From: an uncultured Bacteroidales bacterium
GTDB lineage: Bacteria; Bacteroidota; Bacteroidia; Bacteroidales; FEN-979
Length of the DNA stretch: 64,000 bases
Reading direction: 5' to 3'
Assembly: GCA_903837605.1 (NCBI GenBank)
Contig: CAILVF010000004.1
Coordinates: forward strand, 1-64,000
Each line of letters opens with the position of its first letter. The first letter of the stretch is position 1. The translations under genes and the position numbers were made by a program. Under the pieces are notes generated by a model. That model was not told the origin of the DNA and searched no databases. It worked only from the letters and a program-made list of their open reading frames with translations. Positions 53,119 to 60,806 of the stretch are shown here, one piece after another.

Positions 53119-54501
53119 CTAAAATTGCTCCAGCAGTTTGTACAGCCTTGTTTTCTGGCTGAGGACCATGAATATTGACTGCATGTAATTATTGTTTGCG
53201 GTCAGGAACTGGGAATACCTCTGGTTCAGGTCGGTGCTGGAGGAAATTCCCTGCCTGTATTTAGTCATGGTCTTGGTATAGATCTTTAATGCAATATCAA
53301 ATCCCTTTTTCTGGTTGAGATAAATGGCATAGGCGTTACTGAAATCCTTCCTGGCCGTTTCAACCTGCAATTCAAGGCCGACCCTCATCTTTTCATCGAT
53401 GACTTTAGTTTTTTCAACATTAAGCCTGGCCTGGTCAACTGCGTATTTACGGCTTCCACTGCTCCAGATAGGGACCTGGAGAGACAAACCCCAGTTTGTG
53501 GTCCTGTACCAGGGATACTTATCGCTGAAAAAGGCCCATGAATTCATTGAAGCGCTGGCCGCGATACCCAGGAAGCCGGCCAGGGTAGGCTGGTAAGCGG
53601 TCTTGGAAAGCTTGTACTGCATCAGGGTGAGATAATCGCTCTTCTTTAACAATGTATAATCTATGTTTCTCTGGTAGTCGAAAGGCTGGCCTACCAATGC
53701 ATCCCTGTCGACCTGGGCAAGGAAGAAATCAAGATTGTTGGTAAGTACCAGTTCCTGCTCGTCTTTGAGGCCGATAACGAATTTAAGACTGGCATAAGCC
53801 ACGTTCCTTGCGCTTTTGGTATCGGTCAGCTGGGCTTCCAGGTTCGACCTGTTCAGGTCGGCCTGGTCCACATCGATGTCTTCAATAAGGCCCTGGGCCT
53901 GGGCTTTCCTTGCCTCATCCACCAGCCTGCTTACGACCACGTAGGTGGAATCCAGGATCTTGATCGCTTCGTCGGTGACCAGGAGCTGGTAATAAGCATT
54001 AGCAACCAGGTCGCGTACGTCGACCTTGTCTTTTAAGTTCTTCTGCTTGGCTGTTTCCAGATAAGCCTTTGCAGTCTGCAATCCAACCAGGTACTGGCCG
54101 CTGTAAAGGAGCTGATTCAGCTGAAGAGCCCCCTGTACATTGTACTCCACATATAATGACATGGGAACATAATCAGGACCATCCTTAAATACAGCAGGAG
54201 CCATCTGTTTAAGGAAATTCGGCATCAACATCGTAGGGACGCTCAGGTAATCCATATACGATGCAGTTCCGTTGATCTGAGGAAGCCCGATAGCAGTATT
54301 CTGTTTTACCATCTTACCTGCAATCTTCACATCGGTTGCAGAATTCTTCAGGTCATAATTATTCTCATAAGCAAAATCCTGTGCCTGCTGAAGAGTAAAG
54401 GATACCGTTTGTTTAACCTGGTTTTGAGCAGTGAGCAAAGTAGATTGAAAAGTCAGTAACAGCAATACACTACAAAACAGTTTATTGAAAAATGACCACA
54501 T
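53119..54501 (-). CDS. TolC-type outer-membrane efflux channel
   Basis: 460 residues with signal peptide (FFNKLFCSVLLLLTFQSTLLTAQ). The sequence is mostly long helices arranged as two structural repeats (about 35-240 and 250-450), with FTLQQAQDFAYENNYDLKNSATDVKIAGK at the start, the usual TolC opening. It lies on the opposite strand from its presumed partners, 15 bp after a tetR gene, so the channel is coexpressed with a regulator rather than with the pump. Confidence 0.93.
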   Translation of the reverse strand: MWSFFNKLFCSVLLLLTFQSTLLTAQNQVKQTVSFTLQQAQDFAYENNYDLKNSATDVKIAGKMVKQNTAIGLPQINGTASYMDYLSVPTMLMPNFLKQMAPAVFKDGPDYVPMSLYVEYNVQGALQLNQLLYSGQYLVGLQTAKAYLETAKQKNLKDKVDVRDLVANAYYQLLVTDEAIKILDSTYVVVSRLVDEARKAQAQGLIEDIDVDQADLNRSNLEAQLTDTKSARNVAYASLKFVIGLKDEQELVLTNNLDFFLAQVDRDALVGQPFDYQRNIDYTLLKKSDYLTLMQYKLSKTAYQPTLAGFLGIAASASMNSWAFFSDKYPWYRTTNWGLSLQVPIWSSGSRKYAVDQARLNVEKTKVIDEKMRVGLELQVETARKDFSNAYAIYLNQKKGFDIALKIYTKTMTKYRQGISSSTDLNQRYSQFLTANNNYMQSIFMVLSQKTRLYKLLEQF

Positions 54502-54516
54502 GGTTTATTGAAGTTT

Positions 54517-55131
54517 TTATAGGTTCAGATTGATTTTTTTAGCTTCGTAATAGGCAAGCCCAGCTTCTGTAGCTATTCCGCGGATGAAGTTATCGATCAT
54601 TACATCAAAAAGCGTTCTGAATGAAAATTTCTCGGCGGGGAAGAACTCGGGATTATGAAGATCCATAAGCCTTCTGATATATAAGCGGGCTACCAGCTCA
54701 ACGCTCAGATCGGTCCTGTACATGCCCTGGGTTATCCCTTTGGTGAGGTTTACCTGGATCTTCTGAAAAATGAACTCTATCCGCTCATCCATATGCTGAT
54801 GATAGATCTCCGGATAGTATTTCTTCAGGTCAAATGTCATGGAGGGGCTTATATCCCTGAAATGTTCACCGAGTTCCTTGCTCACTGTCAGAAGGATGTC
54901 AATTGCATTAATGCCATCAAAATTATACTGGTCAAAAATAACCTCAAAATTCCGGCGCTCGAGTTCGAGAAGCTTTCCCACAAGTTCCTGCTTGCTCGAA
55001 ACATACTCGTATAATTTCTTTTTTGATAAGCCCAGATCCCTGCAAATATCATCTATGGAGACAGACCTGACGCCGTATTTGTAAAAAAGTTCTCTTACCC
55101 TCTCAAGTATGTCTTTCAGCGTGTTATCCAT
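54517..55131 (-). CDS. TetR-family transcriptional regulator
   Basis: I start at 55131 (MDNTLKDILERVRELFYKYG); the frame upstream crosses the promoter and is not conserved in style. 204 residues. Helix-turn-helix SVSIDDICRDLGLSKKKLYEYVSSKQELVGKLL (about 23-55). The ligand domain includes ISPSMTFDLKKYYPEIYHQH, shared with the TetR at 45731. It is first of a two-gene operon with tolC. A 12-bp palindrome lies inside its own promoter, suggesting autoregulation. Confidence 0.92.
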   Translation of the reverse strand: MDNTLKDILERVRELFYKYGVRSVSIDDICRDLGLSKKKLYEYVSSKQELVGKLLELERRNFEVIFDQYNFDGINAIDILLTVSKELGEHFRDISPSMTFDLKKYYPEIYHQHMDERIEFIFQKIQVNLTKGITQGMYRTDLSVELVARLYIRRLMDLHNPEFFPAEKFSFRTLFDVMIDNFIRGIATEAGLAYYEAKKINLNL

Positions 55132-55170
55132 CAGTAGGACCTGATTATTTATAAGTTTATTTAGAATCTG

Positions 55171-55203
55171 CAAAGATAGGAAATTCCGGAATTCAGAAAC
55201 AAA
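55171..55203 (-). promoter_or_regulatory. Promoter of tetR-tolC
   Basis: Minus strand: TTTG (55200-55203), 21 bases, TATCTTTG (55171-55178), a near-ideal Bacteroidota promoter. The leader is about 35-40 bases. Confidence 0.75.
55182..55193. promoter_or_regulatory. 12-bp palindrome inside the tetR promoter (candidate operator)
   Basis: AATTCCGGAATT is its own reverse complement and sits exactly between the -33 and -7 boxes of the tetR-tolC promoter, where a bound TetR dimer would block RNA polymerase. Confidence 0.5.
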
Positions 55204-55301
55204 ACACTTACAAAAAGTTTCTTCATCTCCAACCAAAGCAGCTATCACAAACTTCGGCGGTTCGCCGTGAATTAGTACATTTGAAGGAGAAAATTCAGGC
55301 A

Positions 55302-57137
55302 ATGAAACAAATAATACTAAACCTTTTTTTGGTCCTGGCAGGCTTACCTGCTTTTACACAGCTGGATTGGCAAACATGGTATGAGCGCTCAGGGGGGGCC
55401 GAAACACCGAGGTATGAGCAAACCATTGATTTTTGCAAAAGACTTGCTAAGGCCTCAATAATGGTTCATTACTCGGTTTTTGGGAAAAGCGCCCAGGGCA
55501 GGGATTTACCCTTGCTTATCATTGATAAAAACGGCCTGACCGACCCCTCTTTAATCAGAGAAAAAGGCAGAGTGGTCCTGTTGCTGCAGGCCTGCATCCA
55601 TCCCGGCGAGAGCGAAGGAAAGGATGCCGGCCTTATGCTGGTCAGGGATATCGTTATAGGTAATGTTACAAATACGGTTCATAAAACCGCCGTTTACCAG
55701 CATAAAACCAGCGATGCCGTTCTGAAAAACCTCCTGGATAGTGTTTCCATTGTTTTTATCCCGATTTTCAATGTTGACGGCCATGAACGCTTTGGCCCAT
55801 ACAACCGTATCAACCAGAACGGGCCCAAAGAGATGGGGTGGAGGGTGAATGCAAACAACCTTAACCTGAACAGGGATTATCTTAAAGCAGAAACTCCCGA
55901 GATGCAGGCCTGGCTGAAACTTTTTAACCGCTGGATGCCCGAATTATTCATTGACAGCCATACTACCGACGGGGCTGATTATCAATACGTCATCACCTAT
56001 CTTATGGAGGTCTTCGGCGATATGGATGAGGGGCTGTCAGGATGGGCCGCTACGCGTTTTATCCCTGAAATGAGAGATCATCTTATGAGCAGCGGGTTCC
56101 CTGCATTTCCGTATGTAAATTTCCGCAGGTGGCATGATCCTAAAAGCGGGCTCATCAGCAGTGTTGCACCACCCATGCTTTCACAGGGCTATACGGCCCT
56201 GAGAAACAGGCCCGGCCTTCTCATCGAAACCCATATGCTGAAACCATACGACAAGCGGGTGGAAGGGACTTACGAATGCATTAAAACCTGCCTCGAGATA
56301 TTGCAAAAAGAAGGGAAGCATTTGCAGATGCTTGAAAAGCAGGCAGACCGTTTCCTCGAATCAGGTGATTTCCTGAAAAAGCCCTTTCCTCTCCAGTTTG
56401 AGACCAGTATGACCGACAGCATAATCATGGATTTTCTCGGGTTTGATTATAAGGCGGTTAAGAGCGAGGTCAGCGGTGGTGAATGGATACAGTACAGCCA
56501 TACCCCGGCCACCTTTAAAATTCCTTATTTCTCTGCTGCCAGGCCTGTTGTAAGCGTGAACCTGCCCCTGGCTTATATCATTCCTGTTGAATGGGAAGGG
56601 GTCATTGACAGGCTGGTACTTCACGGAGCCGCCATACACCGGATCCCCAGGGATACGGTCATCAGCATACAGGCTTATAAATTCAGGAACCCGAAATGGC
56701 AGCAGTCTCCCTACGAAGGCCACCATGCCCTGACCAATATCGAGTATGACGAGATCACAGAGCTCCGCCTGGTCCCCAAAGGCTCGGCCATTGTGATTTT
56801 GAGCCAGCAGTGCGGACGTATCATCCCTCATTTCCTTGAGCCTAAAGGCAATGGTTCAATGCTTTACTGGGGTTATTTTGATGCAGTTTTCGAGCAGAAA
56901 GAATATGCTGAGAATTATGTGCTGGAACAAATGGCATCAAAAATGTTGATCGAAAATCCCATACTCCGCAAGGAGTTTGAAACAAAGAAAGCTTCTGATA
57001 CCACTTTTGCCAAATCGCCCCAGGAAATACTTAACTGGTTTTACAAACAGTCACCCTATGCCGACAGCCGTCAGAGGATCTACCCTGTGGCAAAAATCAG
57101 CGACAGGAAACTGCTGGATGCGTTACTTGGTATGTAG
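55302..57137 (+). CDS. Secreted M14-family zinc carboxypeptidase
   Basis: The ATG at 55302 gives a direct signal peptide (MKQIILNLFLVLAGLPAFT); the frame from 55281 adds seven residues. 611 residues. Zinc ligands are in CIHPGESEGKDAG (His and Glu) and DSHTTDGADY (His), the substrate-binding region is NANNLNLNRDYLKAETPEM, and the catalytic Glu is likely in LLIETHMLKPY. The C-terminal ~250 residues are an unassigned beta-rich part. It trims amino acids from peptides in the periplasm. Its stop is only 2 bp from that of the convergent fusion gene. Confidence 0.92.
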   Translation: MKQIILNLFLVLAGLPAFTQLDWQTWYERSGGAETPRYEQTIDFCKRLAKASIMVHYSVFGKSAQGRDLPLLIIDKNGLTDPSLIREKGRVVLLLQACIHPGESEGKDAGLMLVRDIVIGNVTNTVHKTAVYQHKTSDAVLKNLLDSVSIVFIPIFNVDGHERFGPYNRINQNGPKEMGWRVNANNLNLNRDYLKAETPEMQAWLKLFNRWMPELFIDSHTTDGADYQYVITYLMEVFGDMDEGLSGWAATRFIPEMRDHLMSSGFPAFPYVNFRRWHDPKSGLISSVAPPMLSQGYTALRNRPGLLIETHMLKPYDKRVEGTYECIKTCLEILQKEGKHLQMLEKQADRFLESGDFLKKPFPLQFETSMTDSIIMDFLGFDYKAVKSEVSGGEWIQYSHTPATFKIPYFSAARPVVSVNLPLAYIIPVEWEGVIDRLVLHGAAIHRIPRDTVISIQAYKFRNPKWQQSPYEGHHALTNIEYDEITELRLVPKGSAIVILSQQCGRIIPHFLEPKGNGSMLYWGYFDAVFEQKEYAENYVLEQMASKMLIENPILRKEFETKKASDTTFAKSPQEILNWFYKQSPYADSRQRIYPVAKISDRKLLDALLGM

Positions 57138-57139
57138 GT

Positions 57140-59593
57140 TTAAATAACCATAATCCTTTTTTCACCGGGGATGATCCTTCCTATTACTGAGGCCATCCCC
57201 CCGGCAGCGAGAGCCGAACATGCCCTGACTGCCTGTTCCTGCGGTAAGGCAACAAGCAGGCCTCCCGAGGTCTGGGCATCGGCCAGAAGAAGCTTAACCA
57301 TTTCGGGGACCGAAGGCCCGCAATCCAGCATGCCGCTGACAAATTCCAGGTTGTTTTTCGTGCCGCCGGGTATCATCCCGGCTACGGCATAGTCCCATGC
57401 AGAAGAAATCAGGGGAACTTTTTCCCAGCTGATCTCAGCATTCAGTCCGCCGGCCGAGAGCATCTCCTTCAGATGCCCTAGAAGACCGAACCCGGTAACA
57501 TCTGTGCAGGCGTGTACATCGAATTGCTTAAGGATCTCGGCAGGTCTTTTATTCAGGGCACACATGATCTTAATTGCTTCCTCTGCCGCTTCCCTGCTTG
57601 CATAACCTCGTTTTACCGCTGTGCTGATGATCCCTGTCCCCAGGGGTTTTGTCAGTATCAGTGCATCCCCGGCCCGGGGTGTTGAATTCTTCCAGATCTT
57701 ATTTGGATGTACTTCCCCGCTTACAACCAGGCCGAACTTTGGTTCTTCATCCTCTATACTATGCCCACCGATGATTGAGATCCCCGCTTCAGCTACTTTT
57801 TCGGTTGCCCCGAGGATGATGCGCTGAAGCACTTCAAACGGGATCTTCTTTTCAGGGAAGGCAACTATGCTCAGGGCAAAAAGAGGGGTGCCTCCCATTG
57901 CCCATATGTCGCTGAGAGCGTTAGCGGCCGCGATTGCCCCATAAAAGTAGGGGTCGTCAACAACCGGGGGAATGAAATCCACAGTCTGGACAAGGGCTTT
58001 CTCCTCGCTGAAAAGGAAAACGGCAGCATCATCAGAAGTTTCAGTCCCTACCAGCACATTTTTCCCCATCGGAGGAGGAATGTTTTTCAGGATCTTCTCA
58101 AGCGCCTGGGGCTTGATCTTGCAGGCGCATCCCAGGGCATGGGTATATTCGGTCAGCCGTATTTCTTTAGTTGTGTCTGCGGATGATGTTCCGGTTTCTG
58201 CTCCGCTGAAGGGTTGGCTCTCGAATGGAAAACCTGTTTCTTTTGTTATTGCGGATAAGTTTTCGGTTTCATAAACCCCGGAGGGTATATTTGCGGAAGA
58301 AAGGCCAGTTGCAGCCCTTTGCACAGGGTTCTGGAAAGTGATACCTGAGATTCCCCTTCCGGCAATGATCTCCACCGCCCTGTCAATATCTTCTGAAGTA
58401 CTCATCCTGCCCATAGAAAACCGGATGGTTCCCAGGGCATATTCGCGGGGCACATTCATGGCCAGCAGCACGGCCGAAATGGTTTCAAGCCCTGCATGGC
58501 AGGCTGCGCCGGCAGAAGCCGCCAATCCTTTCCAGTCATTCAGGAGGACCGAAGCGTCCCGGTCCCTGAAACCCAGGCTCAGGGTGTTTGGCAGCCGGCG
58601 TTCAGGATGGCCGTTCAGCCTCACACCAGGCAAAGCTTCGGCTATGCCCCGGTGCAAACGGTCACGAAGGAATTGAACGGGAAGAGGGTTAACGGGATCC
58701 GGGATACGGGATTCAGGATTTTGTTCCCTGTTCCCCGCTTCCTGTTCCCTGTTCCCCGCTTCCTGTTCCCTGTTCCCCGCTTCCTGTTCCCCGCTCCCCG
58801 CTCCCTGCTCCCCACTCCCCGCTCCCTGCTCCCCGCTCACGAGTTCTGCTGCTTTTCCCAATCCTGCAATCCCCATGATATTCTCGGTGCCGGCCCTGAG
58901 TCCCTGCTCATGATCGGCCCCGTGCATCATTTTCCAGAGGTTAATACCCCTCCTGCAAAACAGGGCGCCAACGCCTTTTTGGGCGTAAAATTTATGACCG
59001 GCTACCGATAACAGGTCCACATGCATCTTCAACACGTCTACGGGGATCTTCCCCACCGATTGGGCTGCATCACAATGAAACACTATGCCGTGATCCCTGC
59101 AAATCCTGCCGATCTCTTCAACCGGCTGGATTGTTCCCACCTCGTTATTGGCATGCATGATACTGGCCAGGATGGTGGCAGGGCGGATTGCTTTTTTAAA
59201 ATCATTGGGATCGACCATCCCAAAGCTGTCGACCGGCAGAAAGCTGATCTCAAATCCCATTGTGCCCAGGAACCTGCATACCTCGGTAACCGCGGGATGT
59301 TCCACTGCCGATGTGATGATATGCCGGCCCTTGCCGGCATGGGCAAAGGCAAATCCTTTCAGCGCCAGGTTGTTTGCTTCAGTGCCTCCGCCTGTGAAAA
59401 TGATCTCATCAGCATGAGAGTTGAGCATAATGGCAAGGGCCTGTCTTGCATTCTCAACCGCCTGCCTGGCGATGATCCCAAATTCGTGGGAGCTTGACGG
59501 GTTCCCGTAGATTTCGCCGAGGAAGGGGCGCATGGCATCCGCAACCCTCGGATCAACGGGGGTTGTTGCATTATAGTCCAGATAAACCGTCAT
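57140..59593 (-). CDS. selD: Cysteine desulfurase fused to selenide, water dikinase
   Basis: 817 residues, two enzymes in one chain. Residues 1-420: class V aminotransferase cysteine desulfurase (LDYNATTPVDPRV; PLP Lys in SVAGHKFYAQKG; mobile Cys in SAGAACHAGLETIS). Linker about 425-475. Residues about 476-817: SelD, with the catalytic Cys489 and Cys491 (ALGCACKI, Cys rather than selenocysteine) and GHSIEDEEPKFG. The desulfurase could hand Se to SelD, which makes selenophosphate. Residues about 252-301 come from translation of a 7-bp DNA repeat, giving 7-residue units such as GEQGAGS and REQEAGN. It overlaps mnmH by 23 bp, so the use is tRNA selenouridine. Confidence 0.93.
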   Translation of the reverse strand: MTVYLDYNATTPVDPRVADAMRPFLGEIYGNPSSSHEFGIIARQAVENARQALAIMLNSHADEIIFTGGGTEANNLALKGFAFAHAGKGRHIITSAVEHPAVTEVCRFLGTMGFEISFLPVDSFGMVDPNDFKKAIRPATILASIMHANNEVGTIQPVEEIGRICRDHGIVFHCDAAQSVGKIPVDVLKMHVDLLSVAGHKFYAQKGVGALFCRRGINLWKMMHGADHEQGLRAGTENIMGIAGLGKAAELVSGEQGAGSGEQGAGSGEQEAGNREQEAGNREQEAGNREQNPESRIPDPVNPLPVQFLRDRLHRGIAEALPGVRLNGHPERRLPNTLSLGFRDRDASVLLNDWKGLAASAGAACHAGLETISAVLLAMNVPREYALGTIRFSMGRMSTSEDIDRAVEIIAGRGISGITFQNPVQRAATGLSSANIPSGVYETENLSAITKETGFPFESQPFSGAETGTSSADTTKEIRLTEYTHALGCACKIKPQALEKILKNIPPPMGKNVLVGTETSDDAAVFLFSEEKALVQTVDFIPPVVDDPYFYGAIAAANALSDIWAMGGTPLFALSIVAFPEKKIPFEVLQRIILGATEKVAEAGISIIGGHSIEDEEPKFGLVVSGEVHPNKIWKNSTPRAGDALILTKPLGTGIISTAVKRGYASREAAEEAIKIMCALNKRPAEILKQFDVHACTDVTGFGLLGHLKEMLSAGGLNAEISWEKVPLISSAWDYAVAGMIPGGTKNNLEFVSGMLDCGPSVPEMVKLLLADAQTSGGLLVALPQEQAVRACSALAAGGMASVIGRIIPGEKRIMVI
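58690..58840. repeat. Heptanucleotide tract translated in frame inside the desulfurase-SelD gene
   Basis: From 58722 to about 58838 come about sixteen 7-mers (TTCCCTG, TTCCCCG, CTTCCTG, CTCCCCG, CTCCCTG), preceded by GGGATCC, GGGATAC and GGGATTC units. The motif is the same as at 8557-8637. Because 7 is prime to 3, the protein repeats every 21 bases, 7 residues. No unit produces a stop in the used frame. Confidence 0.92.
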
Positions 59594-60620
59594 CTTTGCT
59601 CTTCTTTAACACTGCCAATATTGCCTTTGCATGGGTGGCAGGGGAGATCCCCTTGAGTTCAAGGCTTATAATATTTTTATTCGGCCTCTTTTCGATTGCT
59701 TTCCTGTATGCTTTGTCATAATACTCCAGTACAGTACCAGCCACCATCCTGAAATCACTTTCACTGAGAGCCCGTATAGCCAAATTGTAGCGGTCGCCTC
59801 CCAGCCCCTCCCTGATCCTGAAAAGTGCATCCTCAAGGAGGTCTTTGTCATACCCTGCATATTCTGAAACCAGCCTGTTGATCCGTTGGTTTTTATCCAG
59901 AATAACTTCTATTAAACGGTTATTTGAGATCTGATCATAAACAGGAGGGGGGAGTGCAACTTTTCCTATGCTCCTGCTTTCATCTTCCAGCCAGATACGC
60001 CTTCTGAAATCCATACCCGCCCAGATCCTGTACAGTTCGTTCTCAAACTGTTCGTTGCCAGGCTGGGGCCCCTGTCCCAGTGCGCCGAATACCGAACCTT
60101 TGTGGGACGCGAGATATTCAAGGTCAATTACCTGTTCCCCGAGCATGGAAAGTTCTTTAAGGATGTCAGTCTTCCCGCAGCCGGTATACCCTCCCAGGAC
60201 CACGATTTTCGCCTTGCGGCCAAAGGATTCACGGATGTAATGCCGGTAGGCTTTATATCCCCCTTCCAGAAGGGTAACATGGTACCCTGCCCTCGAGAAT
60301 ACTTCCGACATCATTTCGCTTCGCATCCCGCCCCTCCAGCAGTATATAGCGACATTGTCTGAGCGGGCCTTTTTTTTCAGTTCATCCAGGTAATGAAAGA
60401 CTTTTGGAAGCGCAATATCCAGGCCCTTCAGTAAGGCCGGTTCACGGCCTTGCTTATGGTAAAGGGTCCCGATAAGCGCTCTTTCGTCATCCGCAAACAA
60501 AGAGATATTAACAGCTCCCGGAATATGTCCGGAAATAAATTCCCCCGGGGAACGCACATCCACGAAACTGTGAGTTTTTTCAAGATCAAGAAAAGTGCCT
60601 GTGTCGGTTTTTAATACCAT
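59571..60620 (-). CDS. mnmH: tRNA 2-selenouridine synthase
   Basis: 349 residues. N-terminal rhodanese domain (1-125) with catalytic Cys94 in YCWRGGMRSE; P-loop domain with VLGGYTGCGKTD (142-152) and DLEYLASHKGSVFG. It replaces sulfur by selenium in the wobble 2-thiouridine of certain tRNAs (Lys, Glu, Gln), with selenophosphate as Se donor and a geranylated intermediate. It is first in the operon and overlaps the fusion gene that makes selenophosphate. No selA or selB is in the window. Confidence 0.95.
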   Translation of the reverse strand: MVLKTDTGTFLDLEKTHSFVDVRSPGEFISGHIPGAVNISLFADDERALIGTLYHKQGREPALLKGLDIALPKVFHYLDELKKKARSDNVAIYCWRGGMRSEMMSEVFSRAGYHVTLLEGGYKAYRHYIRESFGRKAKIVVLGGYTGCGKTDILKELSMLGEQVIDLEYLASHKGSVFGALGQGPQPGNEQFENELYRIWAGMDFRRRIWLEDESRSIGKVALPPPVYDQISNNRLIEVILDKNQRINRLVSEYAGYDKDLLEDALFRIREGLGGDRYNLAIRALSESDFRMVAGTVLEYYDKAYRKAIEKRPNKNIISLELKGISPATHAKAILAVLKKSKDDGLSGL

Positions 60621-60775
60621 GATTTCAGGGAAGCCGGATTCGGAGGTACAAATCTACCATTTCAAACAGGATAAACCTTGATTCTGCTTTAATTTCTGAA
60701 AGTGTCCTGTCTTTTCGGCATCCGGTTTTCAGATGGGGTGCTCCTTCAAAACAACAGGGGCATGGAATTTTTTCG

Positions 60776-60783
60776 TAATTTTG
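60776..60783 (+). promoter_or_regulatory. -7 box of the PurF-like gene
   Basis: TAATTTTG matches TAnnTTTG exactly, 23 bases before the ATG at 60807. This also supports that start over longer upstream frames. Confidence 0.5.
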
Positions 60784-60806
60784 CATTTCATTTATCCTGT
60801 TCTCGT

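Noticed and set aside
58127..58129. Selenocysteine codon in SelD
   Set aside because: The catalytic position is TGC (Cys), not TGA.
57140..59593. Two separate genes wrongly joined
   Set aside because: The frame is open throughout with a normal linker, the repeat tract lies within the first domain rather than at the junction, and each half has intact active sites.
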